From Akkermansiaceae bacterium (lineage in GTDB: Bacteria; Verrucomicrobiota; Verrucomicrobiia; Verrucomicrobiales; Akkermansiaceae): DNA of 64,000 nt. Below are positions 43,703 through 53,962 of the stretch, piece after piece. Position numbers and translations under genes: made by a program. The stretch lies in the NCBI GenBank assembly GCA_029253285.1, contig JAQWZU010000141.1, positions 27,922 through 91,921 on the forward strand, given 5' to 3'. Every line of letters starts with the position of its first letter. Position 1 is the first letter of the stretch. Under the pieces are notes generated by a model. The model was not told the DNA's origin and ran no database searches. It worked only from the letters and a program-made list of their open reading frames with translations.

Positions 43703-45673
43703 ATGAGCTTAGATTCCAAAATCCCCACCGGTCCTCTCGCCGACAAATGGACGTCCCATAAGGTGGACTCCAAATTGATCAACCCGGCCAATAAGCGGAA
43801 ATTCAAAATCATCGTGGTGGGCTCCGGGCTCGCCGGTGGTTCCGCCGCCGCCAGCCTTTCCGAACTCGGCTATCAGGTGGATTGCTTCTGCTATCAGGAC
43901 AGCGCCCGTCGTGCCCACTCCATCGCCGCCCAGGGCGGAATCAACGCCGCCAAGAATTATCAAAACGACGGCGACTCCATCTTCCGTCTCTTCTACGACA
44001 CGATCAAAGGCGGCGACTTCCGCGCCCGCGAAGCCAACGTGCATCGCCTTGCCGAGGTCTCCAGCAATATCATCGACCAATGCGTCGCCCAAGGTGTGCC
44101 TTTCGCCCGCGAATACGGAGGACTACTCGACAACCGCTCCTTCGGAGGCGCCCAAGTCAAACGCACCTTTTACGCCCGTGGCCAGACCGGTCAGCAGCTT
44201 CTGATCGGATGCTACCAGGCCCTTTCCAAGGAAGTCGCAAAAGGCGGTGTCAAAATGCATACCCGCAACGAGATGCTCGATCTTGTGGTCGTCGACGGAC
44301 ACGCCAAGGGCATCGTCGTGCGTGACCTCGTCACCGGTGAAGTCACCTCGCACGCCGCGGATGCGGTGATCCTCGCCACCGGGGGATATGGAAACGTTTT
44401 TTACCTCTCCACCAATGCCATGGGTTGCAATGTCATGGCTGCTTATCGCGCGCACAAGCGGGGCGCCTACATGGCCAACCCCTGCTACACCCAAATTCAC
44501 CCAACCTGTATCCCGGTAAGTGGCGACTATCAGTCCAAGCTGACCCTCATGTCCGAGTCCCTCCGTAACGATGGACGAATCTGGGTTCCAAAGTCTCGCG
44601 AAGACGCCAAAGCAATCCGCGAAGGCAAAAAGAAGGCCATCGACGTCTCAGAGGAAAATCGCGACTACTATCTTGAGCGCAAGTATCCCTCCTTCGGCAA
44701 CCTTTGCCCACGGGACATCGCTTCCCGGGCCGCCAAAGAAGCCTGCGATGACGAACGCGGTGTAGCAGCTTCCGGACTGGGAGTGTATCTCGACTTTGCC
44801 GATGCCATCGCCCGGGACGGCGAAGACGCCATCCGCGCCCGCTATGGCAACCTCTTCCAGATGTATGAGAAGATCTCCGGCGACGATCCCTATAAGTCAC
44901 CGATGCAAATCTACCCAGCCGTTCACTATACCATGGGTGGACTTTGGGTCGATTACAACCTGATGTCCAACCTCCCCGGACTTCACGTTCTCGGTGAAGC
45001 GAACTTCTCAGACCACGGAGCCAACCGCCTCGGAGCCTCCGCTCTCATGCAGGGTCTGGCCGACGGTTACTTCGTCATCCCGTCCACCATCGCGGTCTAT
45101 CTTGCCACGCAAAGGCCTGGAGCCGTCACCACCGACCATCCGGAATTCAAGCGCGTCGAAAACCAAGTCAACGACCGCCTCAAATCCCTCATGGAGATCA
45201 AAGGAAACCGTTCCGTTGATTCCTTCCACCGCGAGCTCGGACTCCTCATTTGGGACAAATGCGGCATGGCCCGCGACGAGGCAGGCCTTAAGGAGGCGCT
45301 CGAAAAAATCCCTAAAATTCGCGACGAGTTCTGGACCAATGTCCGCATTCCCGGATCAGCGAATGGACTAAACCATGAGCTCGAAAAAGCAGGACGCGTC
45401 GCCGACTTCATCGACTTCGCCGAAGTCCTCTGCCACGACGCCCTCAACCGTGCCGAATCCTGCGGAGGCCACTTCCGTTTGGAACACCAATTCACCGAAG
45501 CCGACGAAGAGGTTAAGGACGGCAAAACCCAGACGGGTGAGGCCAGACGCCACGACGATAAATATCTCTACGTCGCCGCATGGGAACACACCGACCCTGG
45601 CGAACCGCCAATTCTTCACAAAGAGGAACTCGTCTACGAAGAAGTCAAACCATCAATCCGCTCTTACAAGTAA
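43703..45673 (+). CDS. sdhA: Succinate dehydrogenase flavoprotein subunit
   Basis: 656 residues. Oxidises succinate to fumarate in the TCA cycle. FAD-binding start [21 protein letters not shown] (about 31-51), [18 protein letters not shown] with the residue covalently binding FAD nearby, and the active-site stretch HPTCIPVSG. Also [10 protein letters not shown] and [20 protein letters not shown]. Size and lack of an E. coli-like leader fit the B. subtilis/Bacteroidetes type. Three bp separate it from sdhB. Confidence 0.96.
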   Translation: MSLDSKIPTGPLADKWTSHKVDSKLINPANKRKFKIIVVGSGLAGGSAAASLSELGYQVDCFCYQDSARRAHSIAAQGGINAAKNYQNDGDSIFRLFYDTIKGGDFRAREANVHRLAEVSSNIIDQCVAQGVPFAREYGGLLDNRSFGGAQVKRTFYARGQTGQQLLIGCYQALSKEVAKGGVKMHTRNEMLDLVVVDGHAKGIVVRDLVTGEVTSHAADAVILATGGYGNVFYLSTNAMGCNVMAAYRAHKRGAYMANPCYTQIHPTCIPVSGDYQSKLTLMSESLRNDGRIWVPKSREDAKAIREGKKKAIDVSEENRDYYLERKYPSFGNLCPRDIASRAAKEACDDERGVAASGLGVYLDFADAIARDGEDAIRARYGNLFQMYEKISGDDPYKSPMQIYPAVHYTMGGLWVDYNLMSNLPGLHVLGEANFSDHGANRLGASALMQGLADGYFVIPSTIAVYLATQRPGAVTTDHPEFKRVENQVNDRLKSLMEIKGNRSVDSFHRELGLLIWDKCGMARDEAGLKEALEKIPKIRDEFWTNVRIPGSANGLNHELEKAGRVADFIDFAEVLCHDALNRAESCGGHFRLEHQFTEADEEVKDGKTQTGEARRHDDKYLYVAAWEHTDPGEPPILHKEELVYEEVKPSIRSYK

Positions 45674-45676
45674 GTC

Positions 45677-46438
45677 ATGCCTTTACTCAACCTCAATCTC
45701 AAAGTCTGGCGTCAGGATAACGCCGATTCCGAAGGCCGTATCGAATCATACGAAGCCAAGGAGATTCCCACTTCGGCGTCCTTTCTGGAAATGATCGACA
45801 TCGTCAACGACCGTCTCATCAAGGACAACAAAGAGCCAATTCACTTTGATCACGATTGCCGCGAAGGCATCTGCGGGATGTGCTCGATGACCATCAACGG
45901 CGTCCCCCACTCCAAGGAGCAGGGCATCACCACCTGCCAACTTCACATGCGCAAGTTCTCCGATGGCGAAACCATCTGGATTGAACCGTTCCGCGCCAAT
46001 GCTTTCCCGGTAGTCAAAGATCTCGTCACTGACCGCTCGTCATTCGACCGCATCATTCAAGCCGGTGGCTATATTAGTGCCCGCACCGGCTCGGCGCCAG
46101 ACGCGCACGCTACCCCGGTCCCGAAGGCCGACGCCGATGCCGCCTTTGACGCCGCTGCCTGTATTGGATGCGGTGCCTGTGTCGCCGCCTGCAAAAACGC
46201 CAGCGCCATGCTCTTCGTCTCCGCCAAAGCTTCTCATCTCAATCACCTTCCCCAGGGACAGGTCGAGAAAGACTCACGAACACTCGCCATGGTCCGCCAA
46301 ATGGACGAGGAAGGATTTGGAAACTGCACCAACCAGTTCGAATGCGAAGCAGTCTGCCCCAAGGAAATCAGCGCCGAGCACATCGCCAAACTCAACCGCG
46401 ACTATCTCGCCGCCACCGCCCGCGAGACAGTTTCCTAG
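45677..46438 (+). CDS. sdhB: Succinate dehydrogenase iron-sulfur subunit
   Basis: 253 residues. Transfers electrons from the flavoprotein to the membrane anchor. The plant-type [2Fe-2S] domain has [14 protein letters not shown] and the fourth Cys in TTCQLH. The C-terminal domain has [11 protein letters not shown] for the [4Fe-4S] cluster and [15 protein letters not shown] completing the [3Fe-4S] and [4Fe-4S] sites. Last gene of sdhCAB, followed by an AT-rich hairpin. Confidence 0.96.
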   Translation: MPLLNLNLKVWRQDNADSEGRIESYEAKEIPTSASFLEMIDIVNDRLIKDNKEPIHFDHDCREGICGMCSMTINGVPHSKEQGITTCQLHMRKFSDGETIWIEPFRANAFPVVKDLVTDRSSFDRIIQAGGYISARTGSAPDAHATPVPKADADAAFDAAACIGCGACVAACKNASAMLFVSAKASHLNHLPQGQVEKDSRTLAMVRQMDEEGFGNCTNQFECEAVCPKEISAEHIAKLNRDYLAATARETVS

Positions 46439-46460
46439 AAAACAGGCACTTTGCGCCGCG

Positions 46461-46492
46461 AAAATTAAGGGTTTTTTGATTTCCTTAATTTT
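46461..46492 (+). terminator. AT-rich hairpin after sdhCAB
   Basis: AAAATTAAGG (46461-46470) and CCTTAATTTT (46483-46492) are perfect 10-bp arms with a 12-nt loop rich in T. It lies 22 bp after the sdhB stop. The stem is weak in GC, so termination is plausible but not certain. Confidence 0.5.
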
Positions 46493-46598
46493 CTAAAAAA
46501 ATCCCCAATCTGGCATCGCCAGGTTTTAGATTGCGATGTTAGATGCCTAAGCAACTTGATATTTAGAGGCTTCCACCTCGATGGAAATTCCAAGAGCT

Positions 46599-47573
46599 AT
46601 GAGTAAACGGACCTCCCCGGGCGGTAAAAAGCGCAAACTAACAGCAGAAAAACGCACGACTATTTCCCGCAAAGACGCTGCGGCAAAGCGCCGTGCCCTT
46701 ACCAAAAGGGTCATGGAGGTGACCAGCCGACCCAGTGCACCGTCTGAAGAAAAATCCGGGAAACCGCCCGCCAAATTCCAAACTACCGCAATTCCGCTCA
46801 AAAAAATAGCGGTTAAGCGGGCCTCCCCGGCCAAAAAGATCCCCGTAAAACAAGCCGCTCAAAAAAGCAGCTCTTTTGAGATCTTCAACAAGTCAGGGGA
46901 ACCCAAGGAGCAGCAGGCACCCCAGAGAAGCCAAGAGGAGGCCTATCAGCCCAAGCCCCAAAAATTAGTTCGAGTCAGAAAAGAGACAATCCGCGGCAGC
47001 CTCGAAACACCATCCGCCGAAAAAATCGATCCCATGGAAAACTGGGATATCCTTGAGCTCGGGAAGCCAGTCGAAGTCGCCAAAGAAGACCCTGATCACA
47101 AATACGCCCCTCCTGGTTTACAGGAAACTCCGGCAGCCAACTTGCATCAGGCCAGCGCCCCCGAGCCAGAGCTCGAGCCAGACTTCGGGGAGGCCCCCTT
47201 GTCTCTCGATCAGGCTCTGCCATTGCGAAAAGAAAAATTGCGGGTCCCCGTGAAAGTGCCCTTCGCAGGCATGGCGGCCGCACGAGCCGCTGCCGCCCGC
47301 GAACCAATTCTCTCCACGCAAGCGGCCGCACCGGAACCGGAACCCGCACCCAAAGTTTTTTTGGAACAAACCACCGCCTCGGTCACTGTTTCCGCCCAAC
47401 CGCCACCTGCGCAACCCGGGGCTCCCGAACAACTACAATCGCAGCTCAATACCCCTCTTCCGCCCCGGCTCATCCAACCGAAAAAAGACCTGGGATCAAT
47501 TCTCATGACCTGCCTGTGCATCATCCTGGGAATAATTGCCGCGGTGATGATCTATTTGGCGTTTTTCAGCTAA
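46599..47573 (+). CDS. Disordered, basic, C-terminally tail-anchored hypothetical protein
   Basis: 324 residues from ATG 46599 (MSKRTSPGGKKRK); ATG 46581 would add six. The first 120 residues are Lys/Arg/Ala/Pro-rich, recalling a histone H1-like tail (KRTTISRKDAAAKRRAL, KKIAVKRASPAKKIPVKQAA). The middle is acidic/proline-rich with ENWDILELGKPVEVAKEDPD, and the last 25 residues form a single membrane helix (SILMTCLCIILGIIAAVMIY). No signal peptide, so a cytoplasmic, tail-anchored topology is predicted. No family is recognised. It might tether nucleic acid or the divisome to the membrane, but that is speculation. Confidence 0.6.
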   Translation: MSKRTSPGGKKRKLTAEKRTTISRKDAAAKRRALTKRVMEVTSRPSAPSEEKSGKPPAKFQTTAIPLKKIAVKRASPAKKIPVKQAAQKSSSFEIFNKSGEPKEQQAPQRSQEEAYQPKPQKLVRVRKETIRGSLETPSAEKIDPMENWDILELGKPVEVAKEDPDHKYAPPGLQETPAANLHQASAPEPELEPDFGEAPLSLDQALPLRKEKLRVPVKVPFAGMAAARAAAAREPILSTQAAAPEPEPAPKVFLEQTTASVTVSAQPPPAQPGAPEQLQSQLNTPLPPRLIQPKKDLGSILMTCLCIILGIIAAVMIYLAFFS

Positions 47574-47650
47574 GAGGCGGCTCGCGCTCCCAAGCCTACT
47601 CAACTCAGCTAACAGCTTGGCTTTTGCTCTGAAGAGAACAAACTCCCACC

Positions 47651-50600
47651 ATGTCTCGCAAGTCCACCCTTTGGAGCTCTTTGCCTCTTCTCACTGTTCT
47701 GGGTTTCACGTCCCTCGCTCACAGCGCGGAAACCATTCAAGTCCCCGCCACACCAGAGCTTTCACCCGACGGCAAAACAGTCTACTTTTCCTGGGCTGGG
47801 GACATTTGGTCGGGTAACAGTGAAGGCGGTGAAGCTCGCCGCATCACCACCCACCCCGCACCTGACACCGCGCCTCAACTTTCCCGGAACGGCAAATCGC
47901 TCTTTTTTAATTCGGATCGCACAGGTTCATCCCAGGTCTTCCGGATCCCGGTCAGCGGCGGAGTCGCCGAACAAATTACCTTCCATTCCGAAGGCAGCGT
48001 CTTGGAAGATGTTCACCCACAAAAGAACCTTCTTCTCCTCAGCAGCCAGCGCGATCATGCCGGACGTCGACCCTACCGCCTCATCGAAAAATCCATCGAT
48101 ATCTCCAAAGACGAACGGATCCTTTTCGATGCCACCGGCCGAAACGGGCGCTACTCTCCCGACGGAAAAAACATCCTCTTCGTCCGCGGAGGCGCCCCCA
48201 CTTACCGCAAAGGCTATCAAGGTTCCCAAGCTGCCCGCATTTGGAATTATAACGTCGAAAACAAAACCTTCAGCGAACCGGTAAGCGACCCCACCGGTTG
48301 CCGCTACCCGCTCTGGGCGGCGGACGGAAAATCCTTCTACTACGTCTGCGCCCGTTCAGGTGCGTTTAATATTTGGCAACATCGCTTCGGTGAAAACAAT
48401 GACCGCCAACTCACCAAAGATCCCAGTGACAGCGTCATCGGACCCGCCATTTCTGCCGACGGCTCTACGCTCATCTACCGTCAGCTATTCGACTTTTACA
48501 AACTCTCCACCAAGGCCGGGGCAGAGCCCGAGCGCGCCAAGTTCTTCCATCGTTCTTCCTTGGTGCACCCCGAACATGAAGCGCTCACCATTCGTTCAAC
48601 CAAAGACGCCACCGTCACTGCAACAGGGCTCGAATGGGCATTCATTGCGCAAGGAGAAATCTGGGCAATGGACACCGTGCTCAAGGAGCCCCATCGCCTC
48701 ACCGACACTCCAGCTCACGAATCCGACATCTTCTTCTCCGAAAAAGGTGACCACCTTTACTACCTCAAGGACAACGGCATCACCGCCAACTACTGGCGCA
48801 TGTCAAAGAGCCAGCCCACCGAATTTTGGTGGGAAGCAACCGACTTCTCCCACGAACAGGTCACCAAAGGCCCGGAAGGAAAGTGGGGCTTCAGTTTCAG
48901 TCCAAAGGGAGATCAAATCGCTTACATCGAATACCCCGGAAACCTCTGGATCGCCAAGCCCGATGGCTCGGAGGCCCGACTTCTCCTCCCGGCCTGGACG
49001 TCGCCCGAGTATGTCTGGTCACCCGACGGAAAATACATGGCCTTCTCCCTCAGCGACGCCAACTACAATAGCGACATCTGCATCATGCCCACCGACGGTA
49101 ATGGCGAACCAGTCAATGTTTCCCAGCACCCCGACAATGAACATTCCCCCCGCTGGTCCCCCGATGGCAAAACCCTCGTCTTTGCAGGTCGTCGTCATTC
49201 CACTTCCACCGACCTCTTTATCGTCCACCTCAACAAGACGACCCACTTCACCAGCGACCGCGACCGGCGGGTTCTCAGCGCCGTCAATGCAATGAAAAAG
49301 GACCCTGCTTACAAAGAAAAGGAAGTCAAAGAGGGTGAAGAAAAGACCGAAAGCATCGGCAAAAAAATTCTCAAAGGAGTCGGGTTAAAATCAAAAGAGG
49401 AAAGCGAAGAACAGGAGATCGACTTCGACGGCATCAGCGAACGGATCCAGCGAATCAAACTCAACGGCCTCAGCCCCGGCTCGCTTCATTGGATGCCCGA
49501 CTCCAAGAATATGATCTTTCAATCCGGCGGAGCAATCTATCGGGTCGCAGCCAAGGGTGGTTCCACTCCCGCAAAACACTTCACCGGGTCCGGCTCCATT
49601 CACCGCTACAAGGACAACGACAAACTCTACCTCGTATCCGGTGGAGTCCCCGCCTTCCTCCAAAAAGGGAAACTAACCAAATTCGGTTTTTCCATTCCCT
49701 TCGCCCGGAACCGCGAAGCCCACCAGCGAATGGGATTCCGCATGGCCTGGCGAACTCTGCGCGATGTCTTTTACGATCCCGCACTCAACAACCGCGACTG
49801 GGACCAGATTCGCAACAAATACGAACTCGCCGCCGCCAAAGCTCCCACCAGCAAGACTTTTGCGCGTGTCATGGCCATGCTTCTTGGAGAACTCAATGCC
49901 TCCCACATGGGCTTCTATCCCAACCCATGGCCCAAGGATTGGAAATTCGAAGAAAGCTGGCGCACCTATACCGCCCACCTTGGTATGAGACTCAGTCCGT
50001 CCAACCGTGTCACCTTTGTTCACCCCGATGGCCCCGTCGATCGACCCGGAACCCGCATCCGGGTTGGAGAGCAGATCACCAAGATCAATGGAGAAACGAT
50101 TCGTTCGGACAAACCACTGACTCAGATGCTCACGGGACGCCTTGACCGTGATATCTCGATTACTGTCAAAAATAAGAAAGGCGAATCCCGTGAGATCACC
50201 ATTCGACCCATCAGCTATAGCCAGGCTCGCTCACTGGCACATACCGGCCGCCTCGATCAACGGCGCGAAACCGTCGAGGAATCATCCTCGGACACCTTGG
50301 GATACCTCCATGTTGCGCGTATGGCATGGGACGAATTTGAAAAATTTGAGCAACACATCTACGAACGCGGAAATGGCAAGCAGGGTCTCATTATCGATAT
50401 GAGAGACAACGGAGGCGGCTCCACGGCCGACCACTTACTTACCGTGCTGACCCAACCGCTCCACGCATACACCGTGGGTCGCAATGGCAAGATCGGCTAC
50501 CCGCAGGACCGTAAAGTCTACGCCAGTTGGAACAAACCCATCGTCGTTCTTTGCAATGAAAACTCCTTCTCCAATGCCGAGATTTTCACCCATGCCGTTA

Positions 50601-50908
50601 AGACGCTCAATCGCGGAAAGGTCATCGGCATCCCGACCGCCGGAGGTGTTATTTCAACCTGGTCCACCTCGGTTCTCGACCTCGGACGCATGCGCCTTCC
50701 CGGCCGTGGCTGGTTCCTTCCACAGACCGGAGAGGATATGGAACTCTACGGAGCCGTTCCCCACATCATCATCGATGTCGCTCCCGATGACCTTCCATCA
50801 GGCAAAGATCCCCAACTCGAGAAAGCCATCGAAATTCTCAAGCAAGAGGTCAAAGAGAAAGGCAGTATCCTTCCCCGTCCCATCTACCGCTCCCGACGCG
50901 GTAAATAA
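47651..50908 (+). CDS. Tricorn-type protease (TolB-like propeller, PDZ, S41 domain)
   Basis: 1085 residues with a signal peptide (LLTVLGFTSLAHSA), so periplasmic rather than cytoplasmic as in archaeal tricorn. The first 650 residues hold two WD40/PD40-like propellers with repeats such as PELSPDGKTVYFSWAGDIW, YSPDGKNILFV and WSPDGKYMAFSLSD. A helical segment (RMAWRTLRDVFYDPALNNRDW), a PDZ domain (RIRVGEQITKINGETI) and an S41 peptidase domain follow, with IIDMRDNGGGSTADHLL and the nucleophile Ser in NENSFSNAEIFTHAVK. It should degrade peptides delivered through the propeller channel. It precedes the TolC-type gene by 24 bp. Confidence 0.9.
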   Translation: MSRKSTLWSSLPLLTVLGFTSLAHSAETIQVPATPELSPDGKTVYFSWAGDIWSGNSEGGEARRITTHPAPDTAPQLSRNGKSLFFNSDRTGSSQVFRIPVSGGVAEQITFHSEGSVLEDVHPQKNLLLLSSQRDHAGRRPYRLIEKSIDISKDERILFDATGRNGRYSPDGKNILFVRGGAPTYRKGYQGSQAARIWNYNVENKTFSEPVSDPTGCRYPLWAADGKSFYYVCARSGAFNIWQHRFGENNDRQLTKDPSDSVIGPAISADGSTLIYRQLFDFYKLSTKAGAEPERAKFFHRSSLVHPEHEALTIRSTKDATVTATGLEWAFIAQGEIWAMDTVLKEPHRLTDTPAHESDIFFSEKGDHLYYLKDNGITANYWRMSKSQPTEFWWEATDFSHEQVTKGPEGKWGFSFSPKGDQIAYIEYPGNLWIAKPDGSEARLLLPAWTSPEYVWSPDGKYMAFSLSDANYNSDICIMPTDGNGEPVNVSQHPDNEHSPRWSPDGKTLVFAGRRHSTSTDLFIVHLNKTTHFTSDRDRRVLSAVNAMKKDPAYKEKEVKEGEEKTESIGKKILKGVGLKSKEESEEQEIDFDGISERIQRIKLNGLSPGSLHWMPDSKNMIFQSGGAIYRVAAKGGSTPAKHFTGSGSIHRYKDNDKLYLVSGGVPAFLQKGKLTKFGFSIPFARNREAHQRMGFRMAWRTLRDVFYDPALNNRDWDQIRNKYELAAAKAPTSKTFARVMAMLLGELNASHMGFYPNPWPKDWKFEESWRTYTAHLGMRLSPSNRVTFVHPDGPVDRPGTRIRVGEQITKINGETIRSDKPLTQMLTGRLDRDISITVKNKKGESREITIRPISYSQARSLAHTGRLDQRRETVEESSSDTLGYLHVARMAWDEFEKFEQHIYERGNGKQGLIIDMRDNGGGSTADHLLTVLTQPLHAYTVGRNGKIGYPQDRKVYASWNKPIVVLCNENSFSNAEIFTHAVKTLNRGKVIGIPTAGGVISTWSTSVLDLGRMRLPGRGWFLPQTGEDMELYGAVPHIIIDVAPDDLPSGKDPQLEKAIEILKQEVKEKGSILPRPIYRSRRGK

Positions 50909-50932
50909 CCGGTCCGATCTTTTTTTAATCAT

Positions 50933-52315
50933 ATGCGACTCTCACGACTTATCCTTGGCTCAATTCTCGTCGGCGCCATTTCATGCTCCGCGCTGAGAGG
51001 CCCTCAAGCGATCCAGACATCCAAGATCGACACTCCAAAAATCTGGGCTGCCGCGAAGACCGGCAGTAATGCCCGGATCAGCAAAGGATGGCTCGGCGAA
51101 TTTGGCGATGCCCGCATGACTAAACTCGTCAATGAAGCCCTCGCCCACAACTTTGATCTGAAAGCAACCGCCGCCCGCCTCCGCGCGGCCAAGGAAGGCA
51201 CCATTATCGGAAGATCAGCACGTCTCCCCTCCCTCAATGCCTCAACCTCCTATCGGCGCAGTGGAGCAAAACAAACTCCCACCGCGGAAAACTACTCGCT
51301 TTCCCTCAATGCCAGTTGGGAAGCCGACCTCTGGGGCCGCTTGCGAAATGCTGAATTAGCCAGCCGCGCCGACTACGCCTCCACCCTCGCCGACTTCCGG
51401 GGAGCCCGGCTTTCCCTGGTAGCCAACACCGCAAAAGCCTGGTGCAACCTCGTCACCGCCGAACAGCAGCTGGCACTCGCCCAGAAGACTCTCGAATCCT
51501 ACCGCCAGGCTCTTCCGGTGGTGGAACGACGCTACAAGGCGAACACCCTCCGCTCTGTGGATGTACAATTTGCCCGTAACAACGTCGCCGGAGCAGAGCG
51601 CAGCTTGCGAGTTCGAAAACTCAACCGCGACAACGCCGCCCGCTCTCTCGAACTCCTCCTCGGCCGCTATCCCTCTGCCAGCGTCGCCTCATCCAACCAA
51701 CTACCCAACCTTTCCCCAAATCCACCCAGCGGACTTCCCTCGGAATTGCTGGAACGCCGACCGGATCTCCAGGCAGCCCGCGCAGACCTTTACGCCTCGG
51801 CACAACGTGCCGAAGTTGCCCGAAAAAACCTGCTCCCGTCCCTCCGCCTCACCGCCAGCGCGTCCGGTGGAGACGGCAATTTCCAGAGAGCCTTCGATCC
51901 CAATTATCTGGTCTATTCAGCGGCCTCCTCTCTGGCCCAAACGATCTATCGCGGCGGAGCCCTCTCCGCCCAGGCCCGTGCAGCCCTCGAAAGAAACAAA
52001 GCCGCCATTCACGACTACACCCGGATCGCTCTTCGAGCCTTCCGGGAGGTCGAGGCCGCTCTGGCCGCCGACATCTCACTGCGCGAGCAGGAGGTCTTCC
52101 TCGAAAAAGAGGCCAAACAAACCCGGCTGGCTGAAAAACGAGCTCTGAGCGACATCACGCTGGGGATTGAAGGAGCTTCTTTCCTCGAATACCTCGAAGC
52201 CCAACGCCGCTCGGAGAACGCCGGCATTTCCCTGATCCGCCTCAAGAACGACCGCCTGCAAAACCGGATCGATCTTCACCTCGCTCTGGGCGGAGACTTT
52301 GCCACGCGGCAGTGA
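50933..52315 (+). CDS. TolC/OprM-type outer-membrane efflux lipoprotein
   Basis: 460 residues. NodT-family outer-membrane factor. The lipobox GAISC places a lipidated Cys at residue 18. GWLGEFGDARMTKLVNEALAHNFDLKA starts the first helical repeat, and the second repeat begins near ELLERRPDLQAARADLYASAQR, the most conserved segment of the family. It would form the exit duct of an RND- or ABC-type export system. A periplasmic adaptor gene follows 395 bp later, but no pump gene is present before the formate dehydrogenase genes. Confidence 0.88.
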   Translation: MRLSRLILGSILVGAISCSALRGPQAIQTSKIDTPKIWAAAKTGSNARISKGWLGEFGDARMTKLVNEALAHNFDLKATAARLRAAKEGTIIGRSARLPSLNASTSYRRSGAKQTPTAENYSLSLNASWEADLWGRLRNAELASRADYASTLADFRGARLSLVANTAKAWCNLVTAEQQLALAQKTLESYRQALPVVERRYKANTLRSVDVQFARNNVAGAERSLRVRKLNRDNAARSLELLLGRYPSASVASSNQLPNLSPNPPSGLPSELLERRPDLQAARADLYASAQRAEVARKNLLPSLRLTASASGGDGNFQRAFDPNYLVYSAASSLAQTIYRGGALSAQARAALERNKAAIHDYTRIALRAFREVEAALAADISLREQEVFLEKEAKQTRLAEKRALSDITLGIEGASFLEYLEAQRRSENAGISLIRLKNDRLQNRIDLHLALGGDFATRQ

Positions 52316-52401
52316 TCTGGAAAAATCGTCTCCCGATTTCCTTTGTCAGCTTGCAGCTGGATCTGCCCTCCACAGGAAATTCCTCCCACGCCCCCCACCG
52401 T

Positions 52402-52577
52402 TAAGGCCCCATCCAGCGAGTCCCCGTCGATGAACTTCGAAATAACGAAGACCTCTCCCTTCATCGTTCGGCCGGCATCGTAAACCGGCACGATATGGCG
52501 TGCTCGATCCCGGCAAGCGCCCGGGCCTCATCAAAGGCCGCTCCCGCCGAATCAGCCACTTCCGAAATGAAGTTTCG
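52402..52577 (-). pseudogene. Relic of a PVC-type Ser/Thr protein kinase gene (frameshifted)
   Basis: On the minus strand one frame reads ADSAGAAFDEARALAGIEHA down to 52497. After two stray bases (52495-52496) another frame reads IVPVYDAGRTMKGEVFVISK then FIDGDSLDGAL. Joined, this is the classical kinase region from the alphaC helix (FxxEARALAxIxHxNIVPVYDxGRT) through strand beta5 and the hinge (VFVISKFIDGxSL). The P-loop, catalytic loop and everything else are missing. It sits alone in the 395-bp gap 52316-52710; the rest of that gap shows nothing else. Confidence 0.7.
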
Positions 52578-52710
52578 TTTTCACAAAGCAAAGGCGCTAT
52601 CAGCTCGTCAATTCCTTACATCTCCTGCAATTTCCCCAAATAAACGCCGTAATGAAGGCGGCGAGACCCGGCTAGCCTTTTTCCCGATCCGGACTATACT
52701 CAAAACACCG

Positions 52711-53919
52711 ATGGCTAAACTCCTGCGATACCTCCTCCCTCTTGTCGTTCTCGGCGTAGGCTATCTCGTCTACGCCCAGTTCTCGGTGAAGGAGGAGCTC
52801 AAAGCAAGTATCCGCCACAAACGACCACCCATCGAGGCCGAAACCACCGTCCTCACTCGCACCGATTTTCGCGTCACCTTGAATTCCCAGGGCGTCGTTC
52901 GTCCTCACAACGAAACCTCACTCACCTCGCGGGTAAGCGGGCGCATCATTAAGATCTCTCCCGTCTTCGAGAGCGGTTCCTTTTTCAAAAAAGACGACAT
53001 CCTCGTCGAACTTGACTCCTCAGATTTCCTCGCTGCCGTTTCGGGAGCTGAAGCCCGCCTGGCCCGCGCCGAAGCCAGCCTCGCCCAGGAAGAGGCCCGC
53101 GCCAAACAGGCCCTGCTCGACTGGAACGACCTCGGTTACACCGAACCTCCCACCGAACTCGTCCTCCGGAAACCTCAACTCAAGGAAGCCAAGGCCAACG
53201 TCAAAGCAGCCCAAGCCGAGCTCTCTGACACCACTCGCGACCTCGAACGCACCAAAATCATCGCACCCTACGCTGGGCGCGTCAAAGAACGCCTTGTTGG
53301 CCTAGGCCAATCTGTCGGCCCCAGCACGAATCTTGGCGACATTTTCTCAACCGACTTCGCCGAAGTCCGCATCTCGCTCTCCGCCCGTGAACTCCCTCAT
53401 GTCATTCTCCCGAACAACCCCGACGACGCTCCCATCCCCGTCACCCTCACCGATGCCCTGGCCAAGGAAAACCCGCAATCCTGGCAAGGGTCGATCGTAA
53501 GAACCGAGGGAGTCCTCGACGAAAAATCCCGCAAACTCTTCGTCATCGCCCGCGTCGATGACCCCTTTGGCCTGAATTCCGAAACCCCCGCGCCCCTCCG
53601 GGTCGGACAACCTATTCGCGCCACCCTCAAAGGCGAACTCATTAAAAACGTCTTCGTCATTCCCCGCGAAACCCTCCGCCGCCCCAATGAAGTCATTCTC
53701 GTTGAACCCGTGGAAATGAAACTTAATCGGGTCGTTGTCGATCCTGTCTGGAACGAAGAACACTTCCTCGTCGTTCGCGACGGACTCACCGAAGGCTGGC
53801 ACCTCGTCACCAAACGACTCGCCAACGCCCCCCAGGGAGCCAGAGTCACCCTCGTCGACCCCAACGTCGACGACGAAAAAGCCGTTTCCACCCCCGGCGA
53901 AACAAAACCCAAAACGTAA
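52711..53919 (+). CDS. RND/HlyD-type efflux periplasmic adaptor protein
   Basis: 402 residues from ATG 52711, where an N-terminal membrane anchor begins (LLRYLLPLVVLGVGYLVYAQF); the frame is open to 52495 but that part overlaps the kinase relic and is not protein-like. Lipoyl/barrel-sandwich halves (VTLNSQGVVRPHNETSLTSRVSGRI and RTKIIAPYAGRVKERLVGLGQ) flank a coiled-coil hairpin (about 115-170). A beta-barrel with LPHVILPNNPDD and a membrane-proximal domain follow. It would link an inner-membrane pump to the TolC-type protein upstream; the pump gene is not in this window. Confidence 0.87.
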   Translation: MAKLLRYLLPLVVLGVGYLVYAQFSVKEELKASIRHKRPPIEAETTVLTRTDFRVTLNSQGVVRPHNETSLTSRVSGRIIKISPVFESGSFFKKDDILVELDSSDFLAAVSGAEARLARAEASLAQEEARAKQALLDWNDLGYTEPPTELVLRKPQLKEAKANVKAAQAELSDTTRDLERTKIIAPYAGRVKERLVGLGQSVGPSTNLGDIFSTDFAEVRISLSARELPHVILPNNPDDAPIPVTLTDALAKENPQSWQGSIVRTEGVLDEKSRKLFVIARVDDPFGLNSETPAPLRVGQPIRATLKGELIKNVFVIPRETLRRPNEVILVEPVEMKLNRVVVDPVWNEEHFLVVRDGLTEGWHLVTKRLANAPQGARVTLVDPNVDDEKAVSTPGETKPKT

Positions 53920-53962
53920 TTTCGCCTCTTGCACCCGTCCCTCCTATTCGTAATCCTTGGAC

